64,000 nucleotides of DNA. Origin: Actinomadura macrotermitis. Lineage in GTDB: Bacteria > Actinomycetota > Actinomycetes > Streptosporangiales > Streptosporangiaceae. Position numbers and translations under genes: made by a program. This document shows, piece after piece, positions 28,055 through 36,853 of the stretch; position 1 is the stretch's first letter, and each line of letters begins with the position of its first letter. The stretch is from contig NZ_WEGH01000002.1 in NCBI RefSeq assembly GCF_009604375.1, positions 124,001 to 188,000 on the forward strand, written 5' to 3'. The notes under the pieces are model-generated. The model had not been told where the DNA came from. It saw nothing but the letters and a program-made list of their open reading frames with translations, and did no database searches.

Positions 28055-28978
28055 ATGAGCACCGTTGACGCGTTGACCGACAAGTCCATGGTCGTGCTCC
28101 AGGACCGGCCCGTGGTGGCGCTGAGCGCCTGGCTGGCCGACGCCGCGCGCGAGTGCGCCGGCACCGGCCGCACGTTGCGGCTGGTCACCTCCCTGGAATC
28201 GCGGCTGACGCTGCCGCTGCGCGCCATGGCGGCGGCCGGCGGCGTGCAGTGGGTCGTGCGCCATGGGGACAGCTACTACGAGGGCCTCACCGGGCGGCCG
28301 CTGCGGTGGGACGGGGCCGCGTTCGTCCCGGTCCCCGAGGCCCGCGACTACGCGCCGGGGTTCACCACCCGCCCGGCGGCACCGGTCGGGATGCGGCTCT
28401 CGCTCGTCCAGCACGTCCGGCACGGCGCCGACGGCGACCTCGGCGGGCCCGTGGTGCGGCTGCTGCAACTGCTCACCGGCAAGCCGCCGCTCGGCTGGGG
28501 CCCGGCCGAGCCGCTGGAGAACCCGTGGCGGCCCGACCGGTTCACCGAGTACGTGCGGGGCCGCGCGGCGGCGCAGGTCATCGTGGCCGGCGACGGCCCG
28601 CGCCCGGCGCAGGCCACCGCCGCCTTCGGCGCGGTGGAGGGCGGCGTCACCGAGGCGACCACGGTGACCGTCGGCTACGCCCCCGAGGACCCGCCGCCGC
28701 TGCGGCACCTGCCGTCGCTGGTCGCCTCGCTCGCCGCCGACCGGCCGCCCGCCTCGCTGTTCGTGCAGCTCACGCCCGGCCGCGCCGACCTCACCACCGA
28801 GCCGCGCTGGACCGGCGCCGCCGCGCCGGTCGCGATGGCCGTCGCGGGCGAGGTCGCCGGGCCCGCCGGGCTGCCCGCCCAGCGGATCGGCCCGATGACG
28901 CTGTTCACGCTCGGCGACGGCCGCTCGCCGGACGGCTGGCAGCGGCACCAGGCGCTGCTGCAGCACCTGCGGGGCTGA
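28055..28978 (+). CDS. DUF6177-like protein
   Basis: 307 residues, soluble. The opening pattern ALTDKSMVVLQDRPVVAL and LVTSLESRLTLPLRAM resemble actinobacterial DUF6177 proteins, often near type VII secretion genes, though none are seen here. A TAGACT (28040-28045) lies about 10 nt before the ATG, so a very short or absent leader is likely. Divergent from the methyltransferase-transferase fusion. Function unknown and the family call is from memory of the pattern. Confidence 0.55.
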   Translation: MSTVDALTDKSMVVLQDRPVVALSAWLADAARECAGTGRTLRLVTSLESRLTLPLRAMAAAGGVQWVVRHGDSYYEGLTGRPLRWDGAAFVPVPEARDYAPGFTTRPAAPVGMRLSLVQHVRHGADGDLGGPVVRLLQLLTGKPPLGWGPAEPLENPWRPDRFTEYVRGRAAAQVIVAGDGPRPAQATAAFGAVEGGVTEATTVTVGYAPEDPPPLRHLPSLVASLAADRPPASLFVQLTPGRADLTTEPRWTGAAAPVAMAVAGEVAGPAGLPAQRIGPMTLFTLGDGRSPDGWQRHQALLQHLRG

Positions 28979-29096
28979 CCCCGGCCGCCCGGCCATGACA
29001 TTTGTACCGCCGGGCTGAGGATCAACGTCTCTGCCGCGCCCGCCCCTCTCCCCGCGAAGCTGGAAGCACCCCGCCAGCCGAGCATGGAGAGACGAG

Positions 29097-29756
29097 ATGA
29101 CGCAGGTCATGACGGTCCGCAAGACCTCCGCCCCGAAGAACAACCTCAAGGCCGCCCTGACGCCCCTCGTCGTGGACATCGCCGTCCCGTTCGGCGTCTA
29201 CTACCTGGCCCACAAGGGCTTCGGCGTGAGCCTGGTCGCCTCGCTCGCGCTGAGCAGCGTCATCCCCGGCGCACGCACCGTGTGGAGCGCGCTGCGGGAC
29301 CGCTCGTTCAACGGCCTGGCGGGCCTCATGCTGGCGGTGAACCTGGTCGGCATCGCGCTCAGCTTCGTCACCGGCGACCCCCGGCTGATGATCGCCAAGG
29401 ACTCCGGCATCAGCAGCGTGATCGGGCTGGCCGTCCTGGTGTCGGCGTTCCGCGCCCGGCCGCTGATGACCGCCGGCCTGAAGCCCTTCATCACCAAGGG
29501 CGACGCCGCCCGGACCGCCGCCTGGGACGCCCTGGCGACCGGTTCCGCCCGGTTCCGCACGCTGGAGCGGCGCTACAGCGCGATCTGGGGCGCCGCGCTG
29601 CTCGCCGAGTGCGCGGTCCGCGTCGCCGGGGCGTTCCTGCTGCCCGTCGAGACGATGGCGTGGCTGTCCGGCGTCCTGGTCGTCGGCGCGATCGGCGCCG
29701 CGATCGCCCTCACCATCCCGACCATTCAGTCCATCGAGAAGCTGCTGGAGAACTGA
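29097..29756 (+). CDS. VC0807-family integral membrane protein
   Basis: 219 residues with about five to six hydrophobic helices, including PLVVDIAVPFGVYYLA and SLALSSVIPGARTVW, typical of VC0807-type proteins of unknown function. ATG has GGAGAG about 7 nt upstream. The next gene starts 2 nt after its stop, so they form an operon. Its role is not known; a small-molecule transport or membrane-stress role has no direct support here. Confidence 0.75.
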   Translation: MTQVMTVRKTSAPKNNLKAALTPLVVDIAVPFGVYYLAHKGFGVSLVASLALSSVIPGARTVWSALRDRSFNGLAGLMLAVNLVGIALSFVTGDPRLMIAKDSGISSVIGLAVLVSAFRARPLMTAGLKPFITKGDAARTAAWDALATGSARFRTLERRYSAIWGAALLAECAVRVAGAFLLPVETMAWLSGVLVVGAIGAAIALTIPTIQSIEKLLEN

Positions 29757-29758
29757 AC

Positions 29759-30748
29759 ATGCGCACCCGAGGCATCAACTACGACACCGGCTTCCTGCCC
29801 GGTGGCAAGAACACCCGCCCCGATTTCGACCCGGCGGACGTTCCCGAGCACATGCGGCTCATCGCCGAAGAACTGCACTGCACCGCCGTCCGCATCACCG
29901 GCGGCCACCCCGAGCGCATCGACGCGGCCGCCCGCGCCGCCGCAGCAGCAGGGCTGGAGGTCTGGTTCGCGCCGTTCCCCTGTGAACTGACCGCGGACGA
30001 GATGCTGGAGGTGTACGCCGACTGCGCCGACCGCGCGGAGGAGATCCGGCGCGGCGGGGCGGAGGTGGTGCTCGTCCTCGGCTGCGAAACGAGCTTGTTC
30101 GGCGCCGGCTTCATCCCGGGCGAGAACGTCTACGCCCGCATCTCCGCCTTCGCCTCAGGAGACCCTGAGCTCTACAAGGCGATGGGCGATGTGCCGAAGC
30201 TGCTGAACGACTTCCTCGCCGAGTCCGCCCGCGTCGCCCGCGCGCGCTTCGGCGGCCGCATCACCTACGCCGCCGGTGTCTGGGAGAAGGTGGACTGGTC
30301 ACCGTTCGACCTGGTCGCGGTGGACGCCTACCGCAGCGCCGACAACGCCGAGCGCTACACCGCCGAGGTGCGCGCGCTCCGCGACCACGGCAAACCGGCC
30401 GTGGTCAGCGAGTTCGGCTGCTGCGCCTACCAGGGCGCGGCCGGCCGGGGTGCCATGGGCTGGGCGATCGTGGACAGCGACGTCACCCCGCCCCGCCTCA
30501 CCGGCACGTTCGTCCGCGACGAGCAGGAGCAGGTCCGCTACCTGAACGAGCTTCTGGCGGTCTTCGAGGAGGAGGGCCTGGACGGCGCGTTCTGGTTCAC
30601 CTTCGCCGGATTCGGCCTCACCCACACCCCCGGCGACCCCGGGCACGACCTCGACATGGCGTCCTTCGGCGTCGTCAAAGTCGGCGCTGACGGCACTTTG
30701 TCCCCGAAGGCGTCCTTTCACGCGCTCGCCGCCGCCTACGACGGGTGA
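29759..30748 (+). CDS. TIM-barrel glycosidase-like protein (family often labelled abortive infection)
   Basis: 329 residues, no signal peptide. The N-terminal GINYDTGFLPGG, the barrel strand AVRITGGHP, EVWFAPFPCELT and AVVSEFGCCAY (candidate nucleophile Glu on a late strand) match a barrel family related to glycoside hydrolases. Actinomycete relatives are sometimes annotated abortive infection proteins, a label I cannot support from the sequence. It starts 2 nt after the membrane protein gene, with GGAG in that gene's end as ribosome-binding site. Confidence 0.6.
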   Translation: MRTRGINYDTGFLPGGKNTRPDFDPADVPEHMRLIAEELHCTAVRITGGHPERIDAAARAAAAAGLEVWFAPFPCELTADEMLEVYADCADRAEEIRRGGAEVVLVLGCETSLFGAGFIPGENVYARISAFASGDPELYKAMGDVPKLLNDFLAESARVARARFGGRITYAAGVWEKVDWSPFDLVAVDAYRSADNAERYTAEVRALRDHGKPAVVSEFGCCAYQGAAGRGAMGWAIVDSDVTPPRLTGTFVRDEQEQVRYLNELLAVFEEEGLDGAFWFTFAGFGLTHTPGDPGHDLDMASFGVVKVGADGTLSPKASFHALAAAYDG

Positions 30749-30782
30749 TCCGCCGACCCCTTTTCGGGTACGTTCTCTGCCC

Positions 30783-32183
30783 ATGGGGCATAGCGGCCGG
30801 CTCGGCGCCATGGAGCGGGCCGTCGAGGGAACCCTTGCCGAAGAGTCGTTCGACTTCGACGAGGACACGGCCGTGCTGCGCTTCGACGGCGGCATGCTCT
30901 ACCAGACCTCCTGGTTCCTCGCCGGCGGGATCGGCGGCGTCACCCTCCTGCTGACCGGCACCGCGCTGACGTTCGCCGGCCTGGAGGACTGGGCCCGGTA
31001 CGCGCTCGGCGCGGGCTCGGTCCTGCTGCTGCTGACGCTGGTGTTCATGCTCCTCCTGCGGCACGGACCGGAACGCCCCGCCGTCGAGCTGCGGCTCGCC
31101 GAACGCGAGATCGCCTGCGGCGGGGTCCGCGTCCCCCTCGCCGACCTGCGCCCCGAGCACCTGGTCTGGCGCGACGGCCGCTTCTTCCGCCGGCTGCACC
31201 TGCGGCACCCGCGGCTCCGCCGCTGCCTCACCGGCTTCTTCGCCGCCGAGGCCGACGAGGCCCGCGAGTTCCACCGGCAGCTGTGGGGGCTGCTCTCCGA
31301 GCCCTACCTGCCCGGCCCGATCGGCCCGGTGCAGCGCTGGATCCTCGGCGCGGGCGCCCTGTACGCCGGGATCAACGGGTTCCGGCTGGACCACCTCGGC
31401 ACCGGCCCCTCCCCCGAGGAGGCCGCCGCCGACTCCCGCGCCGCCCACGAGCTGCTCCAGGACCCCTGGCACGTCTACGACCTGGACCAGTTGCTCGCCG
31501 CGGTCAACTGGCTCGTCCAGGACGGCCACCGCGCCGACTTCGCCCAGGACGCCGACCTGGCCGCCCGCCCCGCCGCCGAGCAGGACGAGTACGCCCGGCT
31601 GCTGCGCGAGGTCGACGGCCTGATCGCCGCGGACCGGATGGAGCCGCCGTTCGTGGAGCGGCTGATCGAGCTGGTCCGGGTCCGCTACGGCGCGGCGGGC
31701 GAGGCCTACGCCAAGCTCGTCCCGTCGCTGCTGCGCGACGAGCCGGGCGCCGACGCCAGCGAGGAGGGCGCCGAGCTCGCCCTGTTCCTCGGCCAGCTGT
31801 TCAACGACCGCGACCACGCCACCGAGGAGCTGCACCGGCTGCGCAAGCTCGCCGACCCCGAGCTGCGCTCCAACACCGGCCGCTTCCTGATCTGGGACTA
31901 CAGCCGCGCGCTCATGCTCTACCGGTGGGGACACATGGCGGGCTGGCTGACCGAGCGCTACTGCTGGGACCGGATGCTGCCGCTCGCCCTGGACATCCAG
32001 CGCCGCTACTCGTCCTGGCGCGACATGGCCACCTGCTATCTGCAGGGCCGCCAGCTGTGGTCGGGCGCGGGCGAGGAGCCGCAGACCGACCACGACGAGC
32101 TCGTCGCGCGCCTGACCGAGGAGCCGCTCAGCCCGTGGAACCTCGTCCCCTGGGACCTGGAACTGCGCAACGACTGGTCGTAA
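30783..32183 (+). CDS. Membrane protein with C-terminal DUF1266 domain
   Basis: 466 residues. Two membrane helices (about 42-90) are followed by a cytoplasmic region whose last 230 residues match DUF1266: DYSRALMLYRWGHMAGWL, then the SW-x-Y-GR-W pattern SSWRDMATCYLQGRQLW. DUF1266 proteins are often found in polymorphic-toxin or conflict contexts, with unknown chemistry. TACGTT lies 10 nt before the ATG with no ribosome-binding site, consistent with a leaderless mRNA. A strong hairpin follows. Confidence 0.7.
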   Translation: MGHSGRLGAMERAVEGTLAEESFDFDEDTAVLRFDGGMLYQTSWFLAGGIGGVTLLLTGTALTFAGLEDWARYALGAGSVLLLLTLVFMLLLRHGPERPAVELRLAEREIACGGVRVPLADLRPEHLVWRDGRFFRRLHLRHPRLRRCLTGFFAAEADEAREFHRQLWGLLSEPYLPGPIGPVQRWILGAGALYAGINGFRLDHLGTGPSPEEAAADSRAAHELLQDPWHVYDLDQLLAAVNWLVQDGHRADFAQDADLAARPAAEQDEYARLLREVDGLIAADRMEPPFVERLIELVRVRYGAAGEAYAKLVPSLLRDEPGADASEEGAELALFLGQLFNDRDHATEELHRLRKLADPELRSNTGRFLIWDYSRALMLYRWGHMAGWLTERYCWDRMLPLALDIQRRYSSWRDMATCYLQGRQLWSGAGEEPQTDHDELVARLTEEPLSPWNLVPWDLELRNDWS

Positions 32184-32190
32184 AAACCCC

Positions 32191-32224
32191 AGGGTCCGCC
32201 GGAACACCCGTTCCGGCGGACCCT
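32191..32224. terminator. Bidirectional hairpin terminator
   Basis: A perfect 15-bp inverted repeat (32191-32205 with 32210-32224) with loop ACCC lies between convergent genes, 8 nt after the DUF1266 stop and 28 nt from the stop of the S4 gene. It could serve both. Confidence 0.85.
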
Positions 32225-32251
32225 GTTCCCACATCCGACCCCGCGCCGCCC

Positions 32252-32674
32252 CTACCCGTCCTCGGGCACCTCATGCGGGACGTGGCGCACGTCACGCCGG
32301 GGCGAGCCGCGCATGAGCCGCTCGATCTCCCGGCGCTCCCGCTTGGTCGGGCGCCCCGCGCCCCGGTCGCGGACGGGCAGCGCGGCGAGGACCTCGCGCG
32401 GCGGCGGGGGCGGGCTCTTGTCGACGTAGCACTCGGCCGCCACCGGCGCCCCGACCCGCTTGACGATGATCCGGGAGACGATCACGACCTTCTCGATGCC
32501 GTGCAGCCGGACCCGGACCTCGTCCCCGACCTTGATCGCCTGCGCGGCCTTGACCCGCGTCCCGTTGACCCGCACATGCCCGCCCCGGCACGCGTCGGAC
32601 GCGGCCGAGCGGGTCTTGGTCAACCGCACCGCCCAGAGCCAGCTGTCCACCCGCGCGGTGGTCCGCTCCTCCAT
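32252..32674 (-). CDS. S4-domain RNA-binding protein (Hsp15-like)
   Basis: 140 residues. The S4 fold spans about 8-65: RVDSWLWAVRLTKTRS, ACRGGHVRVNG and VKVGDEV-like motifs. The basic tail includes GRPTKRERREIERL. Hsp15-type proteins bind 23S rRNA on stalled 50S-peptidyl-tRNA complexes after heat stress; that role is known from E. coli and inferred here. The start at 32674 coincides with the beginning of homology; an in-frame start further upstream is unlikely. Confidence 0.88.
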   Translation of the reverse strand: MEERTTARVDSWLWAVRLTKTRSAASDACRGGHVRVNGTRVKAAQAIKVGDEVRVRLHGIEKVVIVSRIIVKRVGAPVAAECYVDKSPPPPPREVLAALPVRDRGAGRPTKRERREIERLMRGSPRRDVRHVPHEVPEDG

Positions 32675-32831
32675 GGCGGCCACCCTACTCGGCGGCGTCG
32701 GCGCCCGGACGACGGCGGACATCGGCGGGAACCGAGAGCACTCCGGCACGGTCTAACGACCAGCAATTTCCCCCCGATACAGCACGAACACCTCGGCAGG
32801 ACCGCGCGTCCACCCCCACTTCGGAGCGATC

Positions 32832-33611
32832 ATGAACCCTCAATGGCCCGGCGGTCAGCCGGGATACCCCGCGCAGGGCGGCCCGCCGCCGATGCCCGCT
32901 CCCGGCTTCCCACCGCCCGCGCCGCGGCCGCCGTCGGGCGGAGGCGGCGGGATCGTCGTGCTGCTCATCGCCGGAGTGCTGGTCGTGCTGGTCGTGCTGG
33001 TGGGCGCCTTCGTGGTGCTGGCGGACGATGACAAGCCGGACGGCCGGACGCTGACGCTGCCGTCGTCCACCTACACCCCCGGGCCGGGGTACTCCCCCGA
33101 GCCGACCCCGACGACCCGGGGCACCACCTCCGACCCGACGACGCTGCTGAGCCCGACGATCCGGACCGCCCGGGGCAACACCTTCACCCGCGTCGGCACC
33201 CGCACCGGCAGCTGCACCTCGCGCGCCAACTCCAAGATGGCGCCGATCGTGCGCGTCAACCCCTGCGTCGGCGACATGAACTCGGCGGTCTACGCCAACC
33301 CGGCGCGCACCATCATCACGGTCGTCTCGATCATGAAGGTGGGCAGCTCCAGCCAGGCGGCCGCGGTCAGCCGCGGCGTCTACCAGAGCGCGTGGCCGAT
33401 CCTGCTCACCCCCTCCGACAACAGCGGCCTGACGCAGCTGAAGAAGGAGCCGGGGTTCTGGACGCGCACCTGGACGCGCGGCTCCAGCCTCGTCTTCGCC
33501 CAGTCGTACTACACCGAGGGCGGCGCCTCGGGCGGCCGCAGCGGGCCCGTCTTCACGACGGCCGGCGAGCTCGGCGTCGAGGTCGCCAACACGATGCTCT
33601 TCACGTCCTGA
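32832..33611 (+). CDS. Single-pass membrane protein with extracytoplasmic domain, unknown
   Basis: 259 residues. A Pro/Gly-rich cytoplasmic N-terminus (1-38), one strong membrane helix (about 40-63), a Thr/Pro linker (about 70-105) and a globular C-terminal domain with two Cys (in GSCTSRA and NPCVGDM) that could pair outside the cell. ATG with GGAG 5 nt upstream. No family recognised. Confidence 0.75.
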   Translation: MNPQWPGGQPGYPAQGGPPPMPAPGFPPPAPRPPSGGGGGIVVLLIAGVLVVLVVLVGAFVVLADDDKPDGRTLTLPSSTYTPGPGYSPEPTPTTRGTTSDPTTLLSPTIRTARGNTFTRVGTRTGSCTSRANSKMAPIVRVNPCVGDMNSAVYANPARTIITVVSIMKVGSSSQAAAVSRGVYQSAWPILLTPSDNSGLTQLKKEPGFWTRTWTRGSSLVFAQSYYTEGGASGGRSGPVFTTAGELGVEVANTMLFTS

Positions 33612-33724
33612 CGGCGGGCCCCGTGCCCGGCCGGTCCCGGGGCCGGCCGTGCCGCGGAACCGGAAACGTCCGACATGCGGTGATCCATCCGGCAATAGAC
33701 TCCTCCGGCGAGGAGGCGGATGCG

Positions 33725-34198
33725 ATGACCGAGACCAGCGGGGGCCGGCCGGGCCCCGGCCAGGGGCCCTGGCCCTATGACCAGGGACGCTACGACCAGC
33801 TGATCCAGTGGACCGGATCGGTGCTGCTCGACGTCGTCGCGCCCGGCTGGCGGCGGATCGACCTGAAGATCCTGATGACCGTCGCCGCCGCCGACGCCGC
33901 CCTCACCGTGATCACGGAGGACGGGGGCGGCTCCGCCGTGCCGGCGCCGCAGGGGCTACTGCAGGGCGCCGCCGAGCTGCGGTCGATGATGTACCGGCCG
34001 GGCGAGGGCACCTGGTTCGGGATGCGCTACATGATGGAGCCGCCCGGCCGGTACTGGGTGACCTTCAACCCCGCCTTCGACCCGCAGTGGGATCTGCCGC
34101 GGTCGGCGTTCGCCGCCGACCTCGCGGCGTTCCCGCGCGACGACGAGCACGTCCCCCGCTGGCTGCGCGAGCGCGCCGGAACGGCAGGCGCACGGTGA
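33725..34198 (+). CDS. YezG/DUF600-like immunity-type protein
   Basis: 157 residues, soluble. The pattern MMYRPGEGTWFGMRY followed by GRYWVTFNPAFDPQWD is typical of YezG-like proteins that neutralise toxins of polymorphic or LXG systems. GGAGG precedes the ATG by 9 nt. The next gene overlaps it by 4 nt (GTGA) and repeats the same fold. No toxin gene is adjacent in this window, so the partner is unknown. Confidence 0.65.
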   Translation: MTETSGGRPGPGQGPWPYDQGRYDQLIQWTGSVLLDVVAPGWRRIDLKILMTVAAADAALTVITEDGGGSAVPAPQGLLQGAAELRSMMYRPGEGTWFGMRYMMEPPGRYWVTFNPAFDPQWDLPRSAFAADLAAFPRDDEHVPRWLRERAGTAGAR

Positions 34199-35007
34199 GC
34201 GAGAACGAGCCGCTCGGCCCGGTCGAGCAGGACGCGCTGCTTCAGGACGTCGTCCTGCTGCTGACGCACGCGCTGCCCTCGAACTGGCAGGAGGCGCGGG
34301 TGCGTTACGACGCGCTCGGCTCCCACTCCGCCGTCCGCATGCAGATCCAGGACCTGAACCGGCCCTTCCCTGCCCTGGCGCCGCCGCCGGACGAGCTGGC
34401 GGATCTGTTCGCGCAGCTGCGCGCCGGCATGTACCGGCCGGGCCTCGGCACCTGGTTCTCCGTCGTGTTCTCCCTGACCTTCCCCTTCACCTACAACGTC
34501 GAGTACGACTACAAGTCCGAGCCGCGGTTCGACGGCGGCGCCCCGGCCGGCGCACGCGCGGAGGAACTCCGCCTGTTCCCCCGCGACTCCGACAAGACAC
34601 CGGCGTGGCTGGCGCCCGGCGGTCCGGCCCCGGCCCTGCGCACCGCCGCGCCGTTCGACGGCCGGGGCCCCGACGGCCGGCCCGTCGTGCAGCGCCCGCC
34701 GGTCCCCGGCGACCAGCGCGACGCGCTCCTGCACTACCTGGAGCAGGCCCCGGTCGTGCTGGCCGCGCGCAGCCACGACACCGACGTGCTCGACCCGGGG
34801 CGCGCCCAGCGGGTCCCGCTGACGTTCCACACCGACGGCACCTGGATCTGGCCGGGTGCGGTCGGCTACTACCTGCGCGTCCACGGCCTCCCGCCGCAGC
34901 CCGAGCTGGTCGAGCACGTCCGCGCCGCCGGCTTCCGGGTGCCCGAGGTGCCGGAGGACGCCCGGAGCGCGGCCGTCGCCGCCATCACCGGCCAGAGGAC
35001 CGCATGA
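34195..35007 (+). CDS. YezG-like protein with C-terminal extension
   Basis: 270 residues from GTG at 34195. The N-terminal half repeats the immunity-like pattern (MYRPGLGTWFSVVFSLT, YNVEYDYKSEPRF). The C-terminal half (about 165-270) has VPLTFHTDGTWIWPGAVGY and ends with a short helical domain, a module often seen in actinobacterial conflict loci but without a known function. It overlaps both neighbours by 4 nt, so translation is coupled. Confidence 0.65.
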   Translation: MSENEPLGPVEQDALLQDVVLLLTHALPSNWQEARVRYDALGSHSAVRMQIQDLNRPFPALAPPPDELADLFAQLRAGMYRPGLGTWFSVVFSLTFPFTYNVEYDYKSEPRFDGGAPAGARAEELRLFPRDSDKTPAWLAPGGPAPALRTAAPFDGRGPDGRPVVQRPPVPGDQRDALLHYLEQAPVVLAARSHDTDVLDPGRAQRVPLTFHTDGTWIWPGAVGYYLRVHGLPPQPELVEHVRAAGFRVPEVPEDARSAAVAAITGQRTA

Positions 35008-35099
35008 GCGTCCCGCCGGTGGACGCGGCGGCGCGGCAGGCGGCGAACCGCACCCTGGAATGGAACGGCGTCCTCGTCCCCCCGCCCCCGGCAGGCTGA
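35004..35099 (+). CDS. Short 31-residue ORF coupled to YezG-like gene
   Basis: ATG overlaps the preceding stop as ATGA. The 31-residue product is Pro-rich at its end (LVPPPPAG) and soluble. It may be a genuine small protein or the remnant of a longer partner; the Ser/Thr kinase starts 3 nt later. No family recognised. Confidence 0.4.
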   Translation: MSVPPVDAAARQAANRTLEWNGVLVPPPPAG

Positions 35100-35102
35100 C
35101 CG

Positions 35103-36848
35103 TTGCGGACCCAGGGCACCGCGCTGCCGGACGGAGCCGAACCGCCGCGGCCCGGCGACCCCCGCGCCGTCGGCGGGTACCGGGTGCTCGCGCGGCTCGG
35201 CGAGGGCGGCATGGGCTCGGTCCTGCTCGGCACCGGGCCGGACGGCCGGCTCGTCGCGATCAAGCTGATCCGGCGCGAGCTGGCGCTGGACCCGGGGTTC
35301 CGGGCCCGCTTCGACAGCGAGGTCGCCGCCGCGCGCAGCGTCGCGCCGTTCTGCACCGCGCGGGTGCTGGACCACGGCCGGGCCGACGGCAGCCCCTACC
35401 TGATCACCGAGTACATCGCCGGGCCGTCGCTGGAGGAGTACGTCAAGGCCCGCGGCGCGCTGCCGCCCGAGGCGCTGCGCGCGCTCGCGGTCGGCATCGC
35501 CACCGCGCTCGCGGCGATCCACACCGCGCGGCTGGTGCACCGCGACCTGAAGCCGTCCAACGTGCTGCTGTCGGCCACCGGCCCGCGCGTGATCGACTTC
35601 GGCATCGCGCGCGCCGTGGACTCCACCACCCGGCACACCCAGACCGGCCACATCATCGGCAGCCCCGGCTGGCTCGCGCCCGAGCAGGTCTTCGAGGGCG
35701 CCTTCGGCACCTCGGCGGACGTGTTCGCCTGGGGCTCGCTCGTCGCCTACGCCGCGACCGGCCGCCACCCCTACGGCACCGGCAACCTGATGGTGCTGGC
35801 CGTCCGGGCGCAGCGCGCCGAGCACGACCTGAGCGGCGTACCGGACGACCTGCTGCCGCTGGTGTCGTCCGCGCTGGCCCCCGACCCGCGCGACCGGCCG
35901 TCCACCGAGCGCCTGCTGGTGACCCTGGTCGGCGAGGAGGACCCGCTGACCGAGGCGCAGCAGGCCCTCACGCGGGGCTGGTCGCCGAGCGTGCTGCCGA
36001 ACGAGCTGTTCGCGCCGCCGCCCCCTGTGATGCCCACTCCGCCGCCCTTCCCGGTACCGCCGATCATGCCGACGGCGCCGCTCATGCCGGCGGCACCGGT
36101 CATGCCGGCGGCGCCGCCCATGCTGCCGCCGCCGCCCATGCCGACCGCGCCGCGCCTGTACATCCCGCCGCACCCTCCGCGGCGCTCGAACACCGGCTCG
36201 CGCGTGGCCTTCACCTTCCTCATGCTGATGCTGCTCGCGTTCGCCTCCTGCGGCGTGTACGTCGTCCTCAAGGCCGGCCACACCCTGCGGACCCCGGGGT
36301 CGTCCCGCACGGCGAACGAGAACCTCATCACCTCGCTGCCCGACTTCTGCAAGAGGCTGCTGCCCGCCCTGCCCGCCGACGTCAAGAGGATCAAAGAGAA
36401 GCACCGGAGCGGCAACGGCAGCGTCCTGCGGAACTGCAACTGGGACCGGCGCTCCACCTCCGGCGCCCGCCACCTCGCGGTGACCGCCGAGGTCGGCGGC
36501 ACGCTCAAGCAGGCCAGGAAGAGCTACGCCTCCAACTGGGAGTACGCGGCCGACCCCAAGTACCACAGCCGCCGCGAACGCGTGAGGAACCTGGGCGAAG
36601 AGGCCTACATCTCCCGCCAGTACAGCCCGATCGTGGCCGGGCCGAACGAGCGGGCCGCCATCTCCTACTGGATGGGCGGGGTGACGCTCGGCTTCCGGCA
36701 CCGCAACATCGTCGTCGGCGTCACCTGGACGGGCGCCGACTACCCGAAGACGCGGGGGCGCGTCCTGAAGGGCCGGAACATCCCCTACCACCAGGCCGAA
36801 CGCGAGGCCCTGAAGGTCGCCAAGGCCGTCCTGAAGGAACTGCGCTGA
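35103..36848 (+). CDS. Membrane Ser/Thr protein kinase (Pkn type)
   Basis: 581 residues from TTG at 35103. The kinase domain (about 25-285) has GEGGMGSV, catalytic Lys54, HRDLKPSN with Asp148, and DFG at 165-167, so it should be active. A Pro/Met-rich linker (about 305-355), one membrane helix (about 362-385) and an extracytoplasmic sensor domain (about 400-581) with two Cys follow. It starts 3 nt after the short ORF, in apparent operon with the immunity-type genes, an unusual context that may link signalling to a conflict response. Confidence 0.9.
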   Translation: MRTQGTALPDGAEPPRPGDPRAVGGYRVLARLGEGGMGSVLLGTGPDGRLVAIKLIRRELALDPGFRARFDSEVAAARSVAPFCTARVLDHGRADGSPYLITEYIAGPSLEEYVKARGALPPEALRALAVGIATALAAIHTARLVHRDLKPSNVLLSATGPRVIDFGIARAVDSTTRHTQTGHIIGSPGWLAPEQVFEGAFGTSADVFAWGSLVAYAATGRHPYGTGNLMVLAVRAQRAEHDLSGVPDDLLPLVSSALAPDPRDRPSTERLLVTLVGEEDPLTEAQQALTRGWSPSVLPNELFAPPPPVMPTPPPFPVPPIMPTAPLMPAAPVMPAAPPMLPPPPMPTAPRLYIPPHPPRRSNTGSRVAFTFLMLMLLAFASCGVYVVLKAGHTLRTPGSSRTANENLITSLPDFCKRLLPALPADVKRIKEKHRSGNGSVLRNCNWDRRSTSGARHLAVTAEVGGTLKQARKSYASNWEYAADPKYHSRRERVRNLGEEAYISRQYSPIVAGPNERAAISYWMGGVTLGFRHRNIVVGVTWTGADYPKTRGRVLKGRNIPYHQAEREALKVAKAVLKELR

Positions 36849-36853
36849 CCTGA

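Noticed and set aside
29759..30748. Calling this gene an abortive infection (phage defence) protein
   Set aside because: That name circulates for the family, but the visible features are those of a TIM-barrel hydrolase and no defence neighbour supports it.
32685..33695. Minus-strand frame opposite the anchored protein at 32832
   Set aside because: Shadow frame; the plus-strand gene has a clear ribosome-binding site and membrane helix.
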